DNA from: Oscillospiraceae bacterium
Lineage (GTDB): Bacteria; Bacillota; Clostridia; Saccharofermentanales; Saccharofermentanaceae
Direction: 5' to 3'
Length of the DNA stretch: 10,483 nt
Assembly (NCBI GenBank): GCA_902782985.1
Contig: CACZPC010000188.1
Location: forward strand, 1-10,483
Shown here: piece by piece, positions 1-6,000 of the stretch
Layout of the letters: every line of letters starts with the position of its first letter
Position numbering within the stretch: the first letter of the stretch is position 1
Program-made: the position numbers and the translations under genes
Notes under the pieces: generated by a model
What the model saw: the letters and a program-made list of their open reading frames with translations, nothing else
What the model was told of the DNA's origin: nothing
Databases searched by the model: none

Positions 1-162
1 AAGATCGCTTCTTCCATATCGGAGGAAGATAAGAACAAGATCATCGAACTTGTTGCCGCAGGACGAAAGATCGAAGCCATCAAGGCCTTAAGGGATGCTA
101 CCGGCGTGGGACTTAAGGAAGCGATGGATATCATTGAGAACTATAAGACTTATTTCGGTTAA
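1..162 (+). CDS. Partial CDS (3' end): small protein with L7/L12 C-terminal-like helical motif
   Basis: The reading frame is open from base 1 and ends at TAA 160-162, giving the last 53 residues of a protein whose start lies outside the window. Visible residues 17-46 resemble the helical part of the ribosomal protein bL12 C-terminal domain: a Gly-Arg-Lys-Ile-x-Ala-Ile-Lys segment (21-28), then Arg31, then Thr-Gly-Val-Gly-Leu-Lys-Glu-Ala (34-41). In true bL12 this region contacts translation GTPases. The protein stops at residue 53 with Tyr-Phe-Gly and lacks the second half of the bL12 domain (the last beta-alpha-beta portion), so it is probably not the ribosomal stalk protein itself. It is more likely one of the small Bacillota proteins that carry only this helical pair, whose function is not known to me. 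A strong terminator follows 15 bases after the stop, so this is the last gene of its transcript. Confidence 0.7.
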   Translation, partial: KIASSISEEDKNKIIELVAAGRKIEAIKALRDATGVGLKEAMDIIENYKTYFG

Positions 163-177
163 ATCTAAGTGATCAAT

Positions 178-213
178 AAGGTCGGCTTCTTTCTTTGAAG
201 CCGGCCTTTTTAT
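178..213 (+). terminator. Intrinsic terminator after the L7/L12-like gene
   Basis: Arms at 178-189 and 197-208 form a 12-bp stem (one G-T pair) around a 7-nt T-rich loop, followed by a T-rich run. The core stem is GGTCGGCTTC against GAAGCCGGCC. It separates the upstream gene from the dihydrofolate reductase promoter. Confidence 0.9.
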
Positions 214-262
214 TTCTATTTTTCGGAAATTGATCGCAGACGGCAAAGCAGAATACGGATTA

Positions 263-290
263 TTGAGATAAAGCTTTGGTGTTGTATAAT
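263..290 (+). promoter_or_regulatory. Predicted sigma-A promoter for the folA unit
   Basis: The -35 element is TTGAGA (263-268, five of six matches to TTGACA), the spacer is 16 bp, and the -10 is a perfect TATAAT (285-290). Transcription should start near 297, which leaves a leader of only about 27 nt carrying the ribosome binding site GGAGG at 313-317. No riboswitch or attenuator would fit in so short a leader. Confidence 0.8.
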
Positions 291-323
291 CATTTCATCA
301 TCTGACTTATGTGGAGGGTATAA

Positions 324-821
324 ATGATAGCGATCGCTGCAGTTGACAGGAACTGGGCCATAGGGTATAAGGGAGATCTTCTTATCTCGCTTCCGGAGGA
401 CCAGAAGGGAGTATTTCGTAAGTATACGGCAGGTAATACCGTAGTCTTCGGCAGGAAGACTCTTATGACCTTTAAGGACGAAAAGCTCCTTCCCAAGAGA
501 GTAAACATTATCCTTACAAGAAATATGTCTTTCGAGAAGGAGGGGGCTGTGATCCTTCACAGCGAGGATGAACTTCGTGAATATCAGAAGGCTCACCCGG
601 ATGAGAAGATATTTCTTATCGGCGGTGAAGAGGTATATAAGACTATGATACGTCTTTGTGATGAAGCGATAATCACCGCTATCAAGGCTGAATTTCAGGC
701 GGATGCATATTTCCAGAACCTTGAGCAGTCCGATGAATGGGAACTGGTCGAGGAAGAGCCTGAGGTCATGTCAGAGAAAGGCGTTGCATTCACCGTTAAG
801 CATTTCAGGAGGAAGATCTGA
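324..821 (+). CDS. folA: Dihydrofolate reductase
   Basis: This enzyme reduces dihydrofolate to tetrahydrofolate with NADPH in the cytoplasm, feeding thymidylate, purine and methionine synthesis. The 165-aa length is normal for the family. Visible signatures are the N-terminal strand and Asn-Trp-Ala-Ile-Gly (10-14), Leu-Pro-Glu-Asp (23-26) with Asp26 as the expected catalytic acid, Gly-Arg-Lys-Thr (43-46) for NADPH, Arg59 in the position that binds the folate glutamate, Ile-Gly-Gly-Glu-Glu-Val-Tyr (99-105), Thr118 and Asp127. The usual Pro-Trp before the Leu-Pro-x-Asp motif is Leu-Ile here (20-21), and about one extra residue lies between Asp26 and Gly43 compared with E. coli. The ATG at 324 has GGAGG six bases upstream. 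It is first in its transcript and overlaps the next gene by one base. No thymidylate synthase gene is adjacent within the window. Confidence 0.92.
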   Translation: MIAIAAVDRNWAIGYKGDLLISLPEDQKGVFRKYTAGNTVVFGRKTLMTFKDEKLLPKRVNIILTRNMSFEKEGAVILHSEDELREYQKAHPDEKIFLIGGEEVYKTMIRLCDEAIITAIKAEFQADAYFQNLEQSDEWELVEEEPEVMSEKGVAFTVKHFRRKI

Positions 822-2125
822 TGACAAAGAACGATCTTTATCTGTTCCGCAGAGGCTTCATAAGGAAACTCTCGATCTTCGGGACGGCTTTAATGATGAG
901 CTTCATGCTCTTTGCCGTTACAGGCGTATTATCGCATACTGTTTTGGCAGACGGGATAAATGAAAAGGCCGCAAGCAAGCTCGGCGGAAATATGTTCAAT
1001 TCCGTAGTACTCCTCTCTCACGGTCTCGGTTCTGCCGTAGAACCCATATCCATTCTTTTTGTAGAGGCTCTGATATCGCTTGCAGCCAAGGTTTTTCCCG
1101 AGCAGCTGGGGCAATATACCGAGCATCTCGGATTTATGAATAATACTACGATGAGCATTTTTATTGTTGTGCTTTTTGCGCTCCTTAAACTTCCCAAATC
1201 CATGATGCCCACAAGAATATTCGGTGTGGCTGTTGGAGATCTTGAGAATAAGCTCATGGCAGCATTTAATTTTGCTTTGCCTTTTATCTTATTCTTCGGT
1301 TCGGCGGAGGCGGAAAGCGACCCGTCTGCGATTTCCGAAAGTACTGTTACAGTAGGTGCTCCGATCGCTCTTAAGATAGTGATCTGCTGCTTTATCGGCC
1401 TCGGAATGCTGCTGTCTTTCCTCATTATGAGGACTGTTACATATGCGGCCGATATCCTGATCACGTCCCTGGCTCCCATACCGTTTGCCTCTCTCGTGAT
1501 CGAGACTACGAAGACCTTGCTGTGCTTTGTCATAGTGCTTATCGCGGTATTTGCACCTTATCTCATGATCGGTATCTATGTCGTAATGTTCATCGTCTGC
1601 GCATTGCTCTTCCGAAATGCATATGTAGTCAGCAGATATTTCCGTAAGATATACGTAGCCAATTTCTTTACCGGCAAGGCAACAAAGAGCAGGATCGCGG
1701 TCGATCTCAAGAATAAGTATGATGAGAACGATGAGACGTCGATCGAATGCTTTGCGGGTATGTATCTCGGACACAATATAAAGAAGTATTCCAAGTGTAA
1801 GCTTATAGTCAGAAAGGGAAATGCATATCTTTCCAATCGTAAGCTCAGGAAGCTCGATCCTGACAATAACGGTGAACTCAGACTTGCTTATACTGCCGAG
1901 ACTCCTTATAAGATCAGGAAAGGATTCAGATTCACCGAGATCTACATTGAAGATCCTTCCGCGGCCGGTAAGAACGGCGGTTTCTTCAGATCCAAGAGAA
2001 AATTTTCTCTTATCGTCAGCAATTATTACGGCGAATTCTATAATGATCTTGTCAGGATCCTGGGATTTGAAGCGGTAGCTGCAGAAGAAAAGAAGTCCGC
2101 AGCAAGTTATATGAGAGTGATCTGA
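821..2125 (+). CDS. Unrecognised polytopic membrane protein with soluble C-terminal domain
   Basis: I do not recognise a family. The 434-aa product starts with a positively charged segment and a hydrophobic stretch at 19-41 that could be a signal anchor. Further hydrophobic stretches lie at about 70-92 (weak), 108-126, 145-161, 181-203, 211-228 and 231-265 (long enough for two passes or one plus a hairpin), so six to eight membrane passes are plausible. A short acidic, Ser-rich loop lies at 161-176. From about 270 the protein is hydrophilic and basic, rich in Lys, Arg and Tyr (270-434), and looks like a folded soluble domain of roughly 150 residues, most simply placed in the cytoplasm by the positive-inside rule. 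The ATG overlaps the folA stop (TGATG), with AGGAGG at 807-812 eight bases upstream, so translation is probably coupled to folA. Nothing visible (no Walker motif, no obvious transporter signature) indicates a substrate or reaction. A hairpin follows the stop. Confidence 0.8.
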   Translation: MTKNDLYLFRRGFIRKLSIFGTALMMSFMLFAVTGVLSHTVLADGINEKAASKLGGNMFNSVVLLSHGLGSAVEPISILFVEALISLAAKVFPEQLGQYTEHLGFMNNTTMSIFIVVLFALLKLPKSMMPTRIFGVAVGDLENKLMAAFNFALPFILFFGSAEAESDPSAISESTVTVGAPIALKIVICCFIGLGMLLSFLIMRTVTYAADILITSLAPIPFASLVIETTKTLLCFVIVLIAVFAPYLMIGIYVVMFIVCALLFRNAYVVSRYFRKIYVANFFTGKATKSRIAVDLKNKYDENDETSIECFAGMYLGHNIKKYSKCKLIVRKGNAYLSNRKLRKLDPDNNGELRLAYTAETPYKIRKGFRFTEIYIEDPSAAGKNGGFFRSKRKFSLIVSNYYGEFYNDLVRILGFEAVAAEEKKSAASYMRVI

Positions 2126-2134
2126 TCTTGAAAA

Positions 2135-2171
2135 AGCCGGATCTTTGTTCATGGATATCATTCATCCGGCT
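2135..2171. terminator. Hairpin after the membrane-protein gene, possibly a reverse-strand terminator
   Basis: Perfect 8-bp arms AGCCGGAT (2135-2142) and ATCCGGCT (2164-2171) enclose a 21-nt loop. On the + strand the downstream sequence is only GTTT, a weak tail. Read on the - strand the stem is followed by five T residues (complement of 2131-2135), a better terminator configuration. It may also simply stabilise the 3' end of the folA-unit mRNA. Confidence 0.5.
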
Positions 2172-2188
2172 GTTTAATGGACCTGACG

Positions 2189-2217
2189 AAAAGCTCCGAT
2201 GCAGATCGGGGCTTTTT
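2189..2217 (+). terminator. Strong intrinsic terminator of the folA unit
   Basis: Arms 2189-2200 (AAAAGCTCCGAT) and 2205-2216 (ATCGGGGCTTTT) form a 12-bp stem with one T-G pair and a 4-nt loop, ending in a run of five T. The A-rich left flank makes it potentially bidirectional. It closes the folA-membrane protein transcript and sits 65 bases before the chosen start of the next gene. Confidence 0.88.
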
Positions 2218-2244
2218 GCTTATTATAATATTTTTATGTATAAT
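2216..2244 (+). promoter_or_regulatory. Predicted promoter for the activase-polA-coaE unit
   Basis: A perfect TATAAT at 2239-2244 lies 17 bp after a weak -35 candidate TTGCTT at 2216-2221, in a very AT-rich stretch just behind the terminator. Transcription would start near 2251. A second TATAAT occurs at 2224-2229, but I see no good -35 for it because the terminator stem occupies that place. Weak -35 similarity lowers confidence. Confidence 0.6.
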
Positions 2245-2263
2245 ATGCTTTCGACGAGTTAAC

Positions 2264-2268
2264 AGGAG
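2264..2268 (+). promoter_or_regulatory. Ribosome binding site with long spacing, sets start at 2282
   Basis: AGGAG at 2264-2268 is the only good Shine-Dalgarno sequence in this leader. The first in-frame ATG after it is at 2282, a 13-nt spacing that is longer than the optimum and may lower initiation. No in-frame GTG or TTG lies closer. Confidence 0.6.
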
Positions 2269-2281
2269 TATTTTTGCGATA

Positions 2282-3079
2282 ATGCATATTTATATATTCA
2301 ATGCCAGAGATATTGCTGCTTATATGAAATGGTTTTCGGTACCGTCCTATATGGAAGTATCGTATATGCAGCATATTTTCAATATAGGTGCCCCGGTACT
2401 TGCTACACCTCTTACCAGGGATTTTGACGTGTTCAAGAATGAGGTCTACAGGGAGCTTTATTATCTTTGGGCCCACGGATTCGAGGATGAGAGATCCGAC
2501 ATCTCGGCGATGTCCAGGGACTGTATGGCACTGGTGTGCGATCAGGATTGTATAAACCTCGAGTCCTATATGAAGCTCATAACGCTTCATCTTATATTCA
2601 CCAAGAATCTGCCGTACGTTAAAGTAAATTTCGCGGGGCTTCCCCTGGCGCTGGGTATAACATGTGAATATTCGCAGTTCGAGGAGAATGTCTACAAGGC
2701 GGTAAGAGGTTTTAATCTTGTAAGCCGTGATGTATTTGACAGACCTTTCGATCTCAAGCTCGGCGTACCTGATGAACTCCTGAAGCTGTCATTGAGCGAC
2801 GGATTTAAGCAGGAGATACTCAAGGGACGGGATTTCAGAGAGAGCTTGAGGCGTGAGCAGACTGATAAGATGAATAAGCTCAAGGAGGCATCGCTCAAGG
2901 AATTCGGCAGTATGGCGCCCGAAGATGAGCAGCGAAGGAAGAGAAAGAGCAGGAGCAAGACGGCTGAAGGTAAGAAGCGTTCTCAGGGAGAGAGAGCCAA
3001 CAGCAGAAAGACGAGCACCGCTCAACCCAAAGGGATACCACTGGAAGACAGAAGACATCGAGAAGGAGACAGAGGATAA
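2282..3079 (+). CDS. Unrecognised 265-aa protein with basic C-terminal tail
   Basis: I do not recognise a family. From ATG 2282 the product has a mixed hydrophobic and aromatic N-terminal part (1-175), a helical charged stretch (about 176-210) and a strongly basic, low-complexity tail rich in Lys, Arg, Ser and Glu (about 211-265) that is probably disordered and might bind nucleic acid or an acidic partner. There is no signal peptide or clear membrane segment. Four cysteines (Cys81, Cys86, Cys90, Cys128) stand in the N-terminal part, three of them within ten residues. The frame is open upstream to an ATG at 2177, but that start would put the terminator (2189-2217) and promoter inside the gene and has no ribosome binding site, so I reject it. 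The stop overlaps the ATG of the large activase gene by one base (TAATG), indicating coupled translation and a likely functional link. ATG 2324 is a less likely alternative start. Confidence 0.75.
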   Translation: MHIYIFNARDIAAYMKWFSVPSYMEVSYMQHIFNIGAPVLATPLTRDFDVFKNEVYRELYYLWAHGFEDERSDISAMSRDCMALVCDQDCINLESYMKLITLHLIFTKNLPYVKVNFAGLPLALGITCEYSQFEENVYKAVRGFNLVSRDVFDRPFDLKLGVPDELLKLSLSDGFKQEILKGRDFRESLRREQTDKMNKLKEASLKEFGSMAPEDEQRRKRKSRSKTAEGKKRSQGERANSRKTSTAQPKGIPLEDRRHREGDRG

Positions 3080-6000
3080 TGGCTGACATCAGATACAGAC
3101 TTGGACTTGATATCGGATCAACGACCATAAAGGTCGTTCTCCTTGACGGAGAGACGATCGTACATAATGAATACAGAAGGCACCATTCGGATATATCCGG
3201 CCTTTTGAATCAGCTCTTCGACGAGCTTAATGCGAAGTTTCCCGGGATATCTGTATCCGTCACCATCACGGGATCCGGCGGACTGTCGGTAGCCAACTGG
3301 CTCGGACTTAAGTTTATCCAGGAGGTAATGGCCGAGACAGAAGCGATCAAGAAGTATCACCCCGAGACAGATGTCATTATCGAGCTCGGAGGAGAGGATG
3401 CAAAGATCACATATATGCATCCGGTCCTTGAGCAGAGAATGAACGGTACGTGCGCAGGCGGTACCGGTGCTTTCATCGATCAGATGGCATCTCTTCTGCA
3501 GACTGACGCAGACGGACTGAATAATTTTGCCAAGGATTACAGATCTCTTTATACGATCGCTTCAAGATGCGGCGTATTTGCCAAGAGTGACCTCCAGCCT
3601 CTGATCAATGAGGGTGCTGCCAAAGAGGACCTGGCTGCTTCCATTTACCAGTCGGTGGTTAATCAGACGATCGCCGGACTTGCATGCGGACGTCCGATCA
3701 AGGGGAATGTTGCATTCCTTGGCGGTCCGCTGTTCTTTAATTCCGAGTTGAGACATGCTTTCGAGAGGACTCTGGCAGATAAGGTCGATTCTTTCTGGAT
3801 GCCCGATGAGGCTCAGATCTATGTTGCGCTTGGTGCGGCACTCAGCAGTGACGATGAACCGGTTGTACTCGGTGATCTCCTGGAGAGATTTAAGAATAAG
3901 GAAGGCTTTACTCCCGATATCATAAGGATCGATCCTCTCTTTAAGGATGAGGATGAGAAGAAGAGATTCTATGACAGACATGCCAAGGACATGATCCCCA
4001 CTCTTGATATCAAGAAGCAGGAGGGAGATCTCTTTTTAGGTATCGATGCAGGCTCCACGACTACCAAGGCCGTAGTCATAAATACCGAGGGTGAGCTGGT
4101 CTATACCTATTATGCGAGCAATAAGGGCAATCCGGTAATGAGTGCCGTAAATATCCTCAAGGATATCTATAAGCAGATCCCCGATAAAGCTCATATCGCA
4201 TATTCATGCGTTACCGGTTATGGCGAGAATATTATCAAGGCGGCTCTGGGTATCGATGTCGGCGAGATCGAGACGATGGCTCACTTCCAGTCCGCCAAGT
4301 TCTTCTGCCCTGATGTTGATTTCATAATCGATATCGGCGGTCAGGATATGAAGTGTATGAGGATCAGAAACGGTGTTATCGATTCTATCATGCTCAATGA
4401 GGCATGTTCCTCAGGATGCGGATCCTTTATCCAGACATTCGCCCAGACACTCGGTATGGATCCTCATAATTTCTCGATTGAGGCTTTGAAGGCGACTAAC
4501 CCGGTCGACCTCGGTACAAGATGTACCGTCTTTATGAATTCCAAGGTCAAGCAGGCTCAGAAGGAAGGTGCTTCCGTAGGTGATATCTCCGCCGGTTTGT
4601 CCTATTCCGTTGTGCGAAATGCACTTTATAAGGTCATCAAGATCAGAGATACGGAGCAGCTCGGCAAGAATATCGTCGTTCAGGGCGGTACATTCCTTAA
4701 TGATGCGATCTTGAGATGCTTCGAGATAGTATCCGGAAGAGACGTAATAAGACCTAATGTAGCAGGTCTCATGGGTGCGTTCGGAGCAGCGCTGATCGCC
4801 AGGACCAAGTTCGAGGATGCCGACGGTAAGTCCGGTATCCTTCCCGAGAGCGACCTTGATAAGTTCGAGATGGAAAGTGAGAATACACAGTGTCCTTACT
4901 GCGGTAATCACTGCCGCCTTACTATCGCCACATTCAGCAACGGTAAGAGATTCGTATCAGGTAACAGATGCGAGAAGGGCGAGAGTGTAGGCCTTGAGAC
5001 CGAGGCGTCTAAGAACGAGCTCCCCAATATGTTCAAATGGAAGTACGAGAGGACATTTGCTCACTATAAGCCTCTTGCCGAGAAAGATGCGCCCCGCGGC
5101 GTGATCGGTATTCCGAGAGTCCTTAATCAGTATGAGAATTATCCTTTCTGGTTTACGACTCTGACAAAGCTCGGATTCCGCGTCCTGATCTCCGCAAGAT
5201 CCACGCATGCGCTTTTCGAGAAGGGTATGGAGACCATCCCCTCAGAGAGCGTCTGCTATCCCGCCAAGCTTGCTCACGGCCACATAGAGAACCTTATCTC
5301 AAGAGGTATCACGACTATCTTCTATCCCGATATCCCTTATGAGCAGAATGAGAATAAGGGTTCCGGCAATCATTATAACTGCCCCATCGTATGCTCATAT
5401 CCTGAAGTCATCAGGAATAATGTCGAGAATATCAAGGAGAAGGATATCAGATTCTTAAATCCTTTTATGCCTCTTGATAATCTCGATACTGTTGCAAAGA
5501 CGCTTGCACAGACATTCTCCTATCTCGGTATCACAGAGGCGGAGACCGTGGCAGCTGTAGCGGCAGGTGCTGAAGAATATGTAACATTTAAGGAAGAGAT
5601 CAGGGCCAAGGGTCAGGAGATGATCGAAGAGATGAAGCAGAAAGGACTTAAGGGAATCGTCCTTTCCGGCCGTCCTTATCATTGTGATCCCGAGATCCAT
5701 CACGGTATCCCCGAGATGATCAATCAGCTCGGACTCGGAGTTCTTACCGAAGATTCCGTAGCGATCCCCGGCAGACTTCAGCGTCCCATAAGAGTAATCG
5801 ATCAGTGGATGTATCATACAAGGCTTTATGAGGCGGCTGCTTTTGTCATTACTCAGCCCAATCTCGAGCTCGTGCAGCTTACCAGCTTCGGATGCGGACT
5901 GGATGCCGTTACATCGGATCAGGTCCAGGAGATCCTCGAATCATCCGGCAAGCTCTATACGCTCCTGAAGATCGATGAAGTAAGTAATCTCGGTGCGGCA

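Noticed and set aside
163..323. Possible riboswitch or small RNA in the gap before folA
   Set aside because: Apart from the terminator and promoter, only about 27 nt of leader remain after the predicted transcription start, too little for a structured regulator.
1289..2161. Long open frame on the - strand opposite the membrane protein gene (about 290 codons)
   Set aside because: It lies antisense to a gene with a good ribosome binding site and coherent membrane segments, its translation has no recognisable domain, and it would begin in the terminator region.
2224..2229. Additional TATAAT as an independent promoter
   Set aside because: The matching -35 position falls in the terminator loop (near 2201-2206) and shows no resemblance to TTGACA.
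2177..2281. N-terminal extension of the 265-aa protein with a hydrophobic segment
   Set aside because: It contains a strong terminator and the -10 box and has no ribosome binding site before ATG 2177.
2941..3060. Basic low-complexity tail region as a frameshift or misannotated junction
   Set aside because: The frame stays open to a stop that overlaps the next start with a good ribosome binding site, and Lys/Arg-rich disordered tails are a normal protein feature.
4411..4911. Open frame of about 166 codons on the - strand inside the activase gene
   Set aside because: The + strand protein is conserved in motif after motif through this stretch; the reverse frame is a by-product of codon bias.
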